Shown here: positions 34,388 through 46,686 of the stretch, one piece after another | Layout: the number at the start of each line of letters is the position of its first letter | Numbering within the stretch: the first letter of the stretch is position 1 | DNA from: Ehretia macrophylla | Lineage: Eukaryota > Streptophyta > Magnoliopsida > Boraginales > Ehretiaceae | DNA length: 64,000 nucleotides | NCBI GenBank assembly: GCA_037974665.1 | Contig: CM075770.1 | Coordinates: forward strand, 24,043,501-24,107,500 | Direction of reading: 5' to 3' | Notes under the pieces: model-generated | Databases searched by the model: none | What the model saw: the letters and a program-made list of their open reading frames with translations, nothing else | What the model was told of the DNA's origin: nothing | Position numbers and translations under genes: made by a program

Positions 34388-37300
34388 TGTGAGGCCCGAC
34401 CCCGATTTGCGTGCGAAACCTAGCTTCGTGTGCCCTAACCTAGATTTGCGTGCTATGACCTAGGTTTAATAATTGTGTTCATTTTATGTGCCATGCATTG
34501 AATTACGTGCATTCATTTGGGATTGCGTGCATTTACTAAAAAAATGTGCATCCGTCTCGTAGTTCGTGTCCTACCTCGTAGTGCGTACCCTAGACCTAGG
34601 AAAGCGTGCCTTCACGCTCATCAAGAATGCATCTTTCACGAAGCACTAGACTATTAAACAATCCTACAAAATCCACAAACAATATAATAATCCAAATTCC
34701 ATTCACTAGAAGACAAAAAAGGCACCAAACACTAGACATTCCTTATTCTTTATTCTTTGTTCTTTTTGCATTTTCAACACACAACAATTAACACCCAAAA
34801 GATGACAAGAATTCAGCCATTTCATTAGCCTTGGCCGACCATACCATGGTTTTGCACAAGGTTTGAGCAAAATTTTTTTTATTCTATTGCATGCTAAGAC
34901 AAATTATGACTCAAGCATTAAAAAATTGCTCAAATCTCACTCAATCTCCTCACCATTCTCGGCCATAACACCTTGCCATGCTAGACATTTCAAAATTTAA
35001 AGCATTTTGAAGACAAAAGCTGAATTTGAAAGCATCAAGGCCGAGCATGCTCCTCAACTTGCAAAGCTTTTGTTTTATCTTCATTTCCTTCATTTCTTTC
35101 TCTCACATTTCTCTCTCACTCTCATTTCCTCTCTCCATTTCGGTCCTTGGCTGAACTCTCACCATCTTTGCTCCTCTTCATCATTCCTTAGTCGAACAAG
35201 GCAAGCCAATCATCCAAGCAACTCAAGCAAACAAGCTAGAGTTCGAAAATCACTCTTGCATGTGCATTGAAGCTTCATTTTCGGCCTAGGTGAGTTACTA
35301 AGCATCCATTTCTTTTCTTCAAGTTCTAACTACATGCATGCACTAAGAGATTGATCATTAAGCTAGGAAAAATAGAGAAAAGCTAGTAGGATTTCGGCTA
35401 GGCAAAGGAAAGGAGAAGATTTGAGCTTCAACAAGGTTGTTGTGCATCTTTTGATTGATTACAAAGGTGAGGGTTAAAACCTTTTGAAAACTCTTTAAAA
35501 TTTCACATGCATGCTCATAAATGTGTGTATTTTCTTCTGTACTTGAGCTATATGGTCGGTCATGAGCGTAAGCAACCATGTATGGCAAGATCTTGGCTTG
35601 AAAACGATGCTAGGTGAAGTCGAATTTATGTGACAGCTCTCTGACCCGTCTGTTCGAGGTAATTTTAGCTAGGAAAATGATGTTGAAAATGCTTGAAAAT
35701 TGGTAAGTGACTATTTTGGAAAGTTTTGAACAGTTTTTCCAGAAATAGGCCGAAGCTAATTTTGAATCTAAGGTCCTCAAAATAGCAGATCTTTGAAATG
35801 TGACAAAATCTGGAAATCTGGAGAAATGAATCAGGTTTTGGTAGATGCACTGACCTTGTGGAACGTACCATATTGGACCTAGTAAATGTTGTCCAAAATG
35901 AATGAAAATTGGTGTACTGCTATATTTTTCGGTTCTGGACAATTTTTTCAGAAATAGACCAAACCTAAAACTGAATCTAATGACCTCAAAAATGTCATTT
36001 TCGGGAAAGTGTGCAAATCTGGACAGTTTTGTGCTACCTCACTGTTTCGGCTATAACTAACGATTCTGAACTCCAATTGATGCAAGGTTTGTTTCTGAGT
36101 TTAGTTAACTTCTTAAGCTTTAATTTTACATCTTATTCACTGAAATGTGAGATTGTTTGCTTATCCAATTGATTGTGAGAAAACAGCCTATGCAGTGAGT
36201 GTTTCACTTAGCTATATGCATGGAAAACTATTATAACCTCTCTTGTGGTACTAATTGCTTGGAATTGTGAAGTTGGAATATTGCGTGGACTGTTTTGAGT
36301 ACTTGAGGATGTTTGAATTGAATGATGTATGACTTGGGAATGATGTTGAGTTGACTTAGGGTTTGAACACACGATTATGCATGAAATGGAAACCCTAATG
36401 GCTAAGTAGTCTTACTAAGTGTTAATCATTGGATAATGTGTGGAAACTGTACGTTGCGTGGGCTGCCCGTAAAATGTCTTATAACTTCAATTATGGTTTT
36501 GACCATTGCATGTTGTCAAATAAGCTTTTCTTGCTACCGAACCCACGTAAATGTTGTTGCATGTTGAATAATTCGTATCACTTGATTATATGAGCCTCTT
36601 AATGAGTTATATGGCCTGTTTTACAAGTGTTACATGGCTTCCCGTTTGATGTTCATATGACTCTATATGCCTTTCAAGTGAAATTACTTGTCTTATCGTG
36701 CCTTGTTTGACTACTTGACAACGTGTGATCTTATAACTGTTTGGAGGCAACCTACTTTGTTGCCCTCCTAATGTGATATGTTAAATGTTATAAATGTGCA
36801 TTGCATACAAGGTTGCAACCTTTCGTGTGGCATGGTAGCGTTTCACGTCCGCCGGGCGGCATCGGGCTTGCCGGTGCTACCGTGACTACCATGATCCAAT
36901 TCCCTCTCTCGCTTGGTATTCACCCTTGGAGAGTTGGGTCGTAGGTTTCGGGGTACATCCGGAGTACACCCAATTGGGAGTGATAAGTGGATTATTGAAG
37001 TCGGCCGCAACAATTGATTCGAAATTGAAATTGAGAGCAAATGCTCACCGTATCCTTGAAATGATTGGTAATTGTATCCATTTCTCGATTTGTTTCTTAT
37101 AATTGCTTACCATATTATTTGTAATATGTGACATGTTTTAAAAAGGGGTTTTCATAAATTGAACCGGAAAATGAGTTTCAAAACTTATTTCTCGTTCCCC
37201 CTCGCTGAGTTCATAAGGACTCACCCTCTATTATCATCTCAGGTGAAGAAGAGCAGGTACAGGAACCCGAGGATAATGTACCTAATGATGAACCCCTGGA

Positions 37301-37944
37301 GTGATTGCCTGTTATTGTTGTTTTGCTTGAACGTGACTACTTGTGTACCTTTTGCTGCTTGAAGACTATTTCCCTTATGTTATTTGTTGCTTGTGATGTA
37401 AAAGACCCCCGTTGTAATTTGGGGTTTAATTTTGGTTTGTACTTATTTTAAGTAGACTGATACTAGACATGACACTACTATGATCGTTTTGCTTTTACTA
37501 CCGCTAGTATCTATCACAGGTTATGATGCTTAGTTAAGAAATAGGTAAATGAACTTACTCAATCTCAACAGGTACTCGCTAATAAGTTAAGATCAACAGG
37601 TATATTTTGAAACGAGGATAAATGGATAAACGAGACATAGTATCATGCTAGGTTATAAATCAAACGGGACGTCGAATTAACCAATAGGAAATTCAATTGA
37701 TGGAATAATAGTAATCTTAACTGGAATTGAATTTGAGATGGTAAATTTTGAGGCTGTTAGAAAATTTAGATCAAAACAAAGAGCCCAATTACAGCCGTTA
37801 TACTACCGGATTTCTGAAAAAAATTTGAAGTCTAGAATAAAACGTTAAGTGTTAAACCTCCTAGAATGACTAAGAATGTGAAAGGACTTGAATGTTTAGA
37901 TCACACCCTAGTCTAACCTTTATAGGCCGGGTTGGGGCGTGACA
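34388..37944 (+). mobile_element. 3' LTR of Tekay element
   Basis: Near-identical to the 5' LTR over most of its length (27900-29594 against 36240-37944 shows about 1% difference), but about 35690-36210 is noticeably more different from its partner. Hairpin at 36831-36893. Followed by ATTAG and the rest of the split 5S gene. Confidence 0.95.
36831..36893. other. GC-rich hairpin module in Tekay 3' LTR
   Basis: Same arms and core as the copy at 28481-28543. Confidence 0.62.
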
Positions 37945-37968
37945 ATTAGTGCTGGTATGATCGTACCC
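37945..37968 (-). pseudogene. 5S rRNA gene copy 19, 5' part (split by Tekay element)
   Basis: RNA positions 1-24 of the interrupted gene, starting with the duplicated ATTAG. The transcription start is here; the internal promoter is on the other side of the 11.9-kb insertion. Confidence 0.9.
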
Positions 37969-38529
37969 ATCATGTTGTGGGCACAAATCCTTTGTGTGTT
38001 GATGGTTCACAGTCCCAGCCTAGAGAGATGGCCCATTCAAAAGGCCCAATGGGCTTAATGACATCTCATCCGCTTCAACAACGCAGCATCCTCGTAAGAC
38101 GTGATATCGACTCGTGGTAGGGCCCTGTAATATCTCGCGAGTTAGGTTGTCTTCCTTTTAACAGATCACGACATACGATCCGGGATGAAAAAATAGAGCA
38201 AAAGATGAAAAATGGCAGAAACTAATGAAAACGTTTGATTTTGGGCTCTGAAAACATGCGCAGCTGAGTAGGCTTTCCGCCCTCGTCGTAGAGCTCTCTG
38301 AGTGCTTTCCAACGGTATGTTGTGCATCACGTAACTCTTTACGGATTAAAAGTTATGGGCACCGGAGTGACGGAGACCTGGTCACAAGCCCCACGCCCTC
38401 GGTTTGCAGGCCCAACCTTTACGTGAAGCGAAGTTGTCTTGCCCAAGGTGCAGTGGGATTCGCTAATAGTAATGTGGTGGATAAAGTATCTTGGCAACTA
38501 TAGCTGGGGCAAAAAAAAATGAAAAGGGG

Positions 38530-38647
38530 GGGTGCAACACGTAGACTTCCCAATGGGTCACCCATCCTAGTACTACTCTCGCCCAAGCACGCTTAACTTC
38601 GGAGTTCTGATGGGATCCGGTGCATTAGTACTGGTATGATAGCACCC
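38530..38647 (-). rRNA. 5S rRNA gene copy 20
   Basis: About 6 differences, none in the mapped internal control region; CATAAA is kept upstream. Partner of copy 36 (shared ATGATAGC near the start). Confidence 0.86.
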
Positions 38648-39208
38648 GTCATGTTGTGGGCACAAATCTTTTATGTGTTGACGGTTCACAGACCCAGCCC
38701 AGAGAGATGGCCCATTCAAAAGGCCCAAAGGGCTTAACGACAACCTATCCCCTTCAACAACGCAGCATCCTCGCAAGACGTGATATCGACGCATTGTAGG
38801 GCCCTCTAATGTCCCGCGAGTTAGGTTGTCATCCTTTTAACAGCTCACAACGCACTATCCGGGACTGAAAAACAGAGCAAAAGATGAAAAGTTGCCTAAA
38901 ACGGATGAAAACATTCAATTTTGGGCCCCAAAAACGGGCACATCCGAGCACGCTTGCTGCCCCTGTCGAAGAGCTCTCAGAGAACTTTCCAACAGTATGA
39001 TGTGCGCCGTTTAACTCTTTACGGATGAAAAGTTAAGGGCATCGGAACGATAGAGACCTGGCCACAAGCCCTACGCCCTTGGTTTATGGGCCCAGCCTCT
39101 ACGTGAAGTGAAGTTGTCTTGCCCAAAGTGCCGTGGGATTCGGTAATAGAAATGTGGTGTATAAAGAATCTTGGCAACCCTAAATGGGGCAAAAAATATT
39201 GAAAATGG

Positions 39209-39326
39209 GGGTGCAACACGAGGACTTCCGAGGGGGTCACCCATCCTAGTACTACTCTCACCCAAGCACGCTTAACTTCGGAGTTCTGATGGGATCCGGT
39301 GCATTAGTGCTGGTATGATCGCACCC
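39209..39326 (-). rRNA. 5S rRNA gene copy 21 (well preserved)
   Basis: About 2 differences: one near RNA position 97 and one at the intermediate element edge. Upstream CATAAA is intact. Partner of copy 37. The terminator T run is interrupted by one base. Confidence 0.89.
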
Positions 39327-39354
39327 GTCATGTTGAGGGCATAATTCCTTTATG
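39327..39354 (-). promoter_or_regulatory. 5S upstream promoter elements (copy 21, representative)
   Basis: Relative to +1 at 39326, the minus strand reads C at -1, GCC at -14 to -12 and CATAAA at -28 to -23. This matches the layout known from Arabidopsis 5S genes (C at -1, GC near -12, TATA-like element near -28). Most copies keep it; copies 7 and 26 have lost it. Confidence 0.65.
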
Positions 39355-39885
39355 TGTTGACGGTTCACAGTCCCAGCCCAGAGAGATGGCCCATTCAAAA
39401 GGCCCAAAGGGCTTAACGACAACCTATCTGCTTCAATAACGCATCATCCTCGAAAGACGTGATATCTACGCATTGTAGGGCCCTCTAATGTCCCATGAGT
39501 TAGGTTGTCGTCCTTTTAACAGCTCACGACGTACGATTCGGGTTGAAAAAACAGAGAAAAAAAAGAAAAGTGTCCCGAAACTAATGAAAATGTTCTATTT
39601 TGGGCTCCAAAAATAGGCGCAACCGAGCAGTCTTGCTGCCCTCGTCGTAGAGCTCTCGGAGTGCTTTTATACGGTATGTTGTGCGCCGCGTAACTCCTTA
39701 CGGATCAAAAGTTATGGGCACCAGAGCGACGGAGACCTAATCACAAGCCCTACGCCCTCGATTTGCAGGCCCAGCCTCTACGTGAAGCGAAGTTGTCTTG
39801 CCCAAGGTGCCGTGGGAATCAGTAATAGAAATATGATGGATAAAGAATCTTGGCAACCCTAACCGGGGCAAAAAAATTAAAAAGG

Positions 39886-40002
39886 GGGTGCAACACGAGG
39901 ACTTCCCAAGGGGTCCCCATCCTAGTACTACTCTCGCCCAAGCACGCTTTGCTTCGGAGTTCTGATGGTATCCGGTGCATTAGTGCTGGTTTGATCGCAC
40001 CC
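39886..40002 (-). rRNA. 5S rRNA gene copy 22
   Basis: About 6 differences, including a 1-bp deletion in box C and two adjacent changes in box A; 117 bp long. No counterpart in the second half of the duplication. Confidence 0.83.
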
Positions 40003-40564
40003 ATCATGTTGAGGGAACAATTCCTTTATGTGTTGACGGTTCACAGTCCCAGCCCAGAGAGATGGCCTATTCAAAAGGCCCAATGGGCTAAACGACAACC
40101 CATCCGCTTCAACAATGCAGCATTCTCGCCAGACGTGATATCGACGCGTTATGGGGCCCTCTAATGTCCCGCGAGTTAGGTTGTCGTCCTTTTAACCGCT
40201 CACGACGTACGATTCGAGATCGAAAAACAGAGCAAAAGAAGAAAAGTGGCCTGAAACTGATGAAAACGTTCGATTTTGCACGCCAAAAATTGGCAAACCC
40301 AAGCAGACTTGCTGCCCCCCTCGTAGAGCACTCGGAGAACTTTATAACGATATGTTGTGCACCGCGTAACTCCTTACGGATAAAAAGTTATGGGCACCGG
40401 AGCGACGGAGACCTGGTCACAAGCCCTATGACCTCGGTTTGTGGGCCCAGCCTCTACGTGAAGCGAAGTAGTCGTGCCCAAGGTGCCGTGGGATTCGGTA
40501 ATAGAAATTTTGTAGATAAAGTATCTTGGCAACCCTAACCGCGGCAAAAAAAAATTGAAAAGGG

Positions 40565-40682
40565 GGGTGCAACGTGAGGACTTCCCAGGGGGTCACCCAT
40601 CCTAGTACTACTCTCTCCCAAGCAAGCTTAACTTCGGAGTTCTTATGTGATCTGGTGCATTAGTGCTGGTATGATCGCACCC
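40565..40682 (-). rRNA. 5S rRNA gene copy 23
   Basis: About 7 differences. Shares CAACGTGAGG, CTCTCTCCC and GATCTGG with copy 38, its duplicate; box A and the intermediate element edge are hit. Confidence 0.83.
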
Positions 40683-41243
40683 GTCATGTTGTGGGCACAA
40701 ATCCTTTATGTGTTGACGGTTCACAATCCCAACCCAGAGAGATGGCCTATTCAAAAAGCCCAATGGGCTTAACGACAATCCATCCGCTTCAACAACGCAG
40801 CATCCTTGAAAGACGTGATATCGACGTGTGGTAGGGCCCTGTAATATCCCGCGAGTTAGGTTGTCGTCCTTTTAACAGCTCACGACGTACAATTCGGGAC
40901 GACAAAATAGTGTAAAAGAAGAAAAGTGGCCCAAAACTGATGAAAATGTTCGATTTTGGGCTCCGAAAACAGGGGGAGCCAAGCAAGCTTGTTGCCCCCA
41001 ACGTAGAGCTCTCGAAGAGCTTTCCAACGGTATGCTGTTCATCGCGTAACTACTTACGGATTTAAAGTTATGGGCACTGGAGCAACGGAGACCTGGTCAC
41101 AAGCACACACCCTAGATTTGTAGGCCTAGCCTCTACGTGAAGTGAAGTTGTCTTGCCCAAGGTGCCGTGGGATTCGTTAATAGAAATGTGGTGGATAAAG
41201 TATCTTAACAACCCTAACTGGGGCAAAAAAGATTGAAAAGGGG

Positions 41244-41361
41244 GGGTGCAACACGAAGACTTCTCAATGGGTCACCCATCCTAGTACTACTCTCGCCCAA
41301 GCACTCTTAACTTCGGAGTTCTGATGGGATCCGGTGCATTAGTGCTAGTATGATCGCATTC
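41244..41361 (-). rRNA. 5S rRNA gene copy 24 (degenerate)
   Basis: About 8 differences, one in box A and two near the start. Shares the AATGGGTCACCC and GCACTCTTAAC variants with copy 39. Confidence 0.82.
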
Positions 41362-41924
41362 GTCATGTTTTGGGCACAAATCCTTTATGTGTTGACGGTT
41401 CACAGACCCAGCCCAGAGCGATAGCCCATTGAAAAGGCCCAAAGGGCTTAACGACAACCCATCCACATCAACAACGTAGTATCCTCGTAGGACGTGATAT
41501 CGACGCATTGTAGGGTCCTCTAATGTCTAGTGAGTTAGGTTGTCTTCCTTTTAACAGCTCACAACGTACGATCCGGGATAAAAAAAACATAGCAAAAGAA
41601 GAAAAGTGACCCGAAACTGATGAAAACGTTCGGCTTTGGGCTCTAAAAATTGGTGCAGCCGAGCAAGCTTGCTGCCCCCGTCGTAGAGCTCTCAGAGAGC
41701 TTTCCAACGGTATGCTGTGCATCTTGTAACTCCTTTTGGATCAGAAGTTATGGGCACCATAGTGACGGAGACCTGGTCACAAGCCCTATGCCCTCAGTTT
41801 GTCGGCCCAGCCTCTACGTGAAGCGAAGTTGTCTTGCCCAAGGTGCCGTGGGATTCGGTAATAGAAATGTGGTGGATAAAGTATCTTGCCAACCCTAACT
41901 AGGGCAAAAAAAATTGAAAAGAGG

Positions 41925-42042
41925 GGGTGCAACACGAGGACTTCCCAGGGGGTCACCAATCCTAGTACTACTCTCGCCCAAACACTCTTAACTTCGGAGT
42001 TCTGATGGGATCCGGTGCATTAGTGTCGGTATGATCACACCT
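41925..42042 (-). rRNA. 5S rRNA gene copy 25
   Basis: About 7 differences, with box C and box A hit. First gene of the second duplication half; partner of copy 6. The solo LTR sits 165 bp upstream of its start. Confidence 0.83.
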
Positions 42043-42201
42043 GTCATGTTGTGGGTACAAATCCTTTATGTTTTGACGGTTCACAGTCCCAGCCCAGAGA
42101 GATGGCACATTCAAAAGGCCCAAAGGGCTTAACGACAACCCATCCACTTCAACAACGCAGCATCCTCGCAAGACGTGATATCGAGGCATTGTAGGGCCCT
42201 C

Positions 42202-45034
42202 TAATGTGTGATAACCCGAACCCGGATGCATTTATTAGCACTTGATTGCATTTGATTAAATGTTTAATTAGTTAAATCATCTAATTTTCACTATTTTGCT
42301 ATTTATTTTAGAAGAATTCGAAAAGGATTTATATTATTTGATTAAAAGATTATTACCTATTTCTAATCATTGTAGTAATTGAACTTATTCTCTTGTGATT
42401 AATTAAGTGTCGTCTTAAATGTTAATATTTAATTGCACTTGATTACATGTTTATATTTATTTGTTCATTTGTAACTTAACATTAACTTCATAATTCTTTA
42501 AAATATTCTAGGAATAGTTAAATTAATTGATTTTAAATGAATATTGATTACTTTGACTATTTTGATTATTTTAAAAATCGGTTTTAATTTTCTTGCATTA
42601 AATTACTCGGTTTTCAATTAAATGAGAAAAGTAACTCCGAGCCGGAGTTAATTTTAAACTATTCTACTTTTCAAAGAATTAGAGTTTTATATTATTTTTC
42701 ATCACTTTATTAGCGATCGATTAGTGACCGTTCGATCGTAGAATTTCAAAAATAAGAGTTAGAGAAATATTTTTCGGATTTAGTGAAAAATGTTTTTAGC
42801 TTAATTTAACTAGTTTTAGTTGTTTTTCATTTAATTTCATTGTTTTAACTTGAATTAGATTTAATGGCATCAAAATAAGCTTATTCGATTATTTTTAACT
42901 AAAGTTTGATTTTGCAAAAGACCAAAATGCCCTTTGTCACCTAATAAATAATAAAACAAGGCTAAAATAAAAAAAAACAATTTGCAAAATGCCTCCTATG
43001 TCCTAGCCATGACCGAAAATCACAAGGAAGAAAGAAAGATGATTTTTCTTGCATTTTCTTCTACAATTGCGCGTGGAATTGCTCAGGTGTCGTGGCTCGG
43101 GTCCTTGCGGGTCTTGGTCTTCAATCTCTGTGAGGGTTTTCATGCTTTTGTGCATATAAAATGAAATTTGATTTTTGATACAAATTTTTAGATTTGATAT
43201 TTAATGCGTTATAATGCCTGAATTGATTGGAAATGCTTCTTTAGGGTTCGTAGAGTATTGCTTGATAGTTATTTAGAAATTTTTACGATTGAAACTGCGT
43301 ATTTGAAATTGGGGAAAAATAATGAATAGTGAATTATGAATAGTAAACCCTAGAATTTTGAATTTCGATCTGAATTGCGATTGCTTGATTTGGATAGGTG
43401 CCATTAGTGATAGAAAGCTAAAATGTGAAATAAAAATGGATCGGCCTTTGTTAAAATTGAAAATTAGATAAAGAAACGTAAAGGGTCCGTTTGACCAAAA
43501 GTTGACCGTGCTCGAATTGAGTTGGGGGTTTCGTAATTGAGGGCATGGAAGCACTTTTGGCGTTGTTGTGGCGTTGATTGAATGACCGGTTAGCATAGCT
43601 GTAGTTCAAACGCGGTAGGTGGACTTTCGGGTCTCGGGTGAGAAAGTGAAGTTTAGTGACATAGAAACGTGCCTTGTAGTACCTGAGTGAATGTAGTGAA
43701 ATTGGTTTCCTAATTCCGTAGCTCGTTTGCTTGTAATTGTTCTTGGAAGTTGGGGTTGAATAGTAATATTTGTTGTTTTCGTGTTTGAACTGCCGTTACT
43801 TGTTTAATTGTTGTTATTGTTGCTTATTATTACTTGTTATGCTTGAAAAGTTAGTTGAATGCTAGTATTGATTGAGATTGCTTGTTATCTCGTTTGTTGT
43901 CACTAGTTTGTATTGTTATGCTATCGCTCGTTTATTGCCTTGTATCGAGTCTTGCATTGCATAGTGTCTCGCGCGTGAGTGATGGGCCTCTCTGGGTAGC
44001 CTCGGGTTGCCAGTTTTGGTTGCTCTAGCTCCACTGCTATTCCCTTTTCTCGCTTGGGTTGCCTCCTAGGGAGATTTGGGTCGTAGAATTGATGGATACT
44101 TCCGGGGTATTCCAACTGGTGTTATAAGGTGGATGCACGCTTATTGTCATCTTTGTCAACATCAAGCTCGAGATTGATGTATCGCTCGTGTAATGGTACA
44201 TTGCTTGTATGAGTGAACCACAACCTTCAGAGTGTGGTATAGTTTTAAAGGGCTGTGTTAATGCTTTCTTGATTGTTTCTAGTATTGTTGTTTGTATTGA
44301 ATGTTTCCTTATTGTCTTTATTGCTTAACTGTGTTTATTTGCATTGCACGATCTTCTTTCTCTCCAACTCGATATCTGTCTCGCCCTCACTGAGTATACG
44401 TGTTGTGTATACTCACTCCTCACCATCACATTTCAGGAAATGCCATGTTAGTTGGAAAGTTCGTGATTATGTGTTAGTTCGGGCCTGAAGAGTTGTCTTG
44501 CGTGCTTTGTGGCTTGAGCTGTCAAAGATGTAAAGATGTATGTTCATATGTTGTATGTATTTATTGTTAAAAGAAATGTAATTTAATCTAACTAAGTAGT
44601 TGAGGTAGATTGATAAGTTAGTTATATATTCAGTAGTATAGTTAACCTCGATGCATGTTTGTAATTGTCTAAAAGAAAAGAGTGAGAATGGTATGATAGT
44701 ATATTTTGTGCAGTAGATTAGTATGGATTAAATGTCAAGCTTGAATGTTCTTGTAAAAGATGTAAATAGATAGGTTAATTTTAAACTGGAAATGTATATT
44801 TATATGTTGTGTTTAGTTGTTGAGAACCAAGGCTCGGATGGCCTTAAGGTGGTTGAATGTTTGGACATGGTATTGGTCCACTTATATGCTGTCGCAGGTT
44901 TTTACATTTCGCCTAGAAACAGGGGAGACTCCGTCCGTTTTCCCTGAAAATTTATGCCCGGGTTTGGTTTGGGTTGTGATTAGATTGATTTATAGAACTC
45001 CCGGTCTCGAGAGGGATCGGGGTGTTACATAATG
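42202..45034 (+). mobile_element. Solo LTR, distant Tekay relative
   Basis: A 2823-bp block (42207-45029) begins TGTGATAACCCGAACCC, ends GGGGTGTTACA and is flanked by the perfect duplication TAATG (42202-42206, 45030-45034). There is no internal second terminus, primer site or coding domain, so it is a solo LTR left by LTR-LTR recombination. It shares with the Tekay LTRs the TGCATTGCATA anchor (about 43953), the TTCTCGCTTGGG / GGGTCGTAGAATT block and a CACTGAG...ACTCACTC block (about 44389-44415), so it is a diverged relative. The corresponding site in the first duplication half (about 6924) is empty. Confidence 0.87.
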
Positions 45035-45431
45035 TCCCGCGAGTTAGGTTGTCGTCCTTTTTACAACTCACGACGTACGATCTGGGACGGAAAAACATAG
45101 CAAAAGTAGAAAAATGGCCCGAAACTGATGAAAACATTCAATTTTAGGCTCCAAAAATGGACGCAGGCGAGCAGACTTGCTACCCCCGTCGTGGAGCTCT
45201 TGAAGAGCTTTCTAACGGTATGTTGTGCGTCGCGTAACTCCTTACGCATCAAAAGTTGTAGGCACTGGAGCGACGGAGACTTGGTCACAAGCCCTACGCC
45301 CTCAGTTTGCTGGCCCAGCCTCTACGTGAAGCGAAGTTGTCTTGCCCAAGGTGCTTCGTGATTCGGTAATAGAAATATGGCAGATAAATTATCTTGGCAA
45401 CCCTTACCAGGGTAAAAAAATTTGAAAAGAG

Positions 45432-45549
45432 GGGTGCAACATGAGGACTTCCCAAGGGATTACCCATCCTAGTACTACTCTCGCCCAAGCACGCTTAACT
45501 TCGGAGTTTTGATGGGATCCGGTTTATTAGTGCTGCTATGATCGCACCC
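45432..45549 (-). rRNA. 5S rRNA gene copy 26, upstream region deleted
   Basis: About 8 differences, one in box C. Like its partner copy 7 it lacks the spacer beyond about -20, including CATAAA. Confidence 0.83.
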
Positions 45550-45888
45550 GTCATGTTGTGGGCACAAAAAGTGGCCAGAAACTGATGAATACGTTCAATT
45601 TTGGGCCCCAAAAACGGGCGCAACCGAGCACGCTTGTTGTCCCCGTCGTAGAGCTCTCTGAGAGCTTTCCAATAGTATGCTGTGCGTCGCGTAACTCCTT
45701 ACAGATGAAAAGTTATGGCCACCGGAGTGACGGAGACCTGGTCACAAGCCCTACGCCCTCGGTTTGCGGGCCTAGTCTCTACGTGAAGCGAAGTTGTCTT
45801 ACCTAAGGTGCCGTGGGATTCGGTAATAGAAATATGGTGGATAAATTATCTTGGCAACCCTAACAGGGGCAAAAAAAATTGAAAAGGG

Positions 45889-46006
45889 GGGTGCAACACG
45901 ATAACTTCCCAGGGGGTCACCCATTCTAGTACTACTCTTGCCCAAGCACGCTTAACTTCAGAGTTCTAATGGGATCCGGTGCATTAGTGCTGGTATGATC
46001 ACACCC
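45889..46006 (-). rRNA. 5S rRNA gene copy 27
   Basis: About 7 differences, including box C and the intermediate element. Partner of copy 8. Confidence 0.83.
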
Positions 46007-46568
46007 GTCATGTTGAGGGCACAATTCCTCTATGTGTTAACGACTCACAGTCATAACCCAGAGAGATGGCCCATTCAAAAGGCCCAATGCGCTTAACGAC
46101 ATCCCTTCCGCTTCAACAACACAGCATCTTTGTAAGACGTGATATCGACGCGTGGTAGGGCCCTGTAATATCCCACGAGTTACGTTGTCTTCCTTTTAAT
46201 AGCTCACGACGTACGATCCGGGATGAAAAAATAGAGCAAAAGAAGAAAAGTAGCCTGAAACTGATGAAAACGTTTGATTTTGGGCTCCGAAAATAGGCAC
46301 AGCCGAGCAGGCTTGTTGCCCTCATCGTAGAGCTCTCGGAGAGCTTTCCAATGGTATGCTGTGTGTTGCGTAACTCCTTACGGATTAAAAGTTATGGGCA
46401 CCGGAGCGACGGAGACCTGGTCACAAGCCCCACGCCCCCGGTTTGCGGGCGCAACTTCTACGTGAAGCGAAGTTGTCTTGCCCAAGGTGCCGTGGGATTC
46501 GGTAATAGAAATGTGGTGGATAAAGTATCTTGGCAATCCTAACTGGGGCAAAAAAAATTGAAATGGGG

Positions 46569-46686
46569 GGGTGCAACACAAAGACTTCCCAGGGGGTCAC
46601 CCATCCTAGTACTACTCTCGCCCAAGCACGCTTAACTTTGGAGTTCTGGTGGGATCTGGTGCATTAGTGCTGGTATGATCGCACCC
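46569..46686 (-). rRNA. 5S rRNA gene copy 28
   Basis: About 5 differences, none in the mapped internal control region; CATAAA is present. Partner of copy 9. Confidence 0.86.

Larger units (their letters stand above)
26034..37949 (+). mobile_element. Tekay-clade Ty3/gypsy LTR retrotransposon (broken)
   Basis: The element spans 26039-37944 (11.9 kb) with a perfect 5-bp target duplication ATTAG at 26034-26038 and 37945-37949. Order: 3556-bp 5' LTR, Met-tRNA primer site, gag, protease, reverse transcriptase, RNase H, integrase, chromodomain-like tail, polypurine tract, 3557-bp 3' LTR. Pol order RT-RNaseH-IN puts it in Ty3/gypsy; very long LTRs and the integrase tail fit the Tekay (Del) chromoviruses. 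The coding part is broken by a handful of interruptions. LTRs differ by about 2% by eye, concentrated in one ~500-bp patch; outside it about 1%, suggesting insertion well within the last million years at a grass-like rate. Confidence 0.95.
37950..42201 (-). repeat. 5S rDNA tandem array, segment 3 (six copies)
   Basis: 5S starts on the plus axis at 38530, 39209, 39886, 40565, 41244 and 41925, spaced 677-681 bp. The segment resembles 51540-54795 unit by unit except that the unit of copy 22 has no counterpart there. It ends where the solo LTR inserted. Confidence 0.93.
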
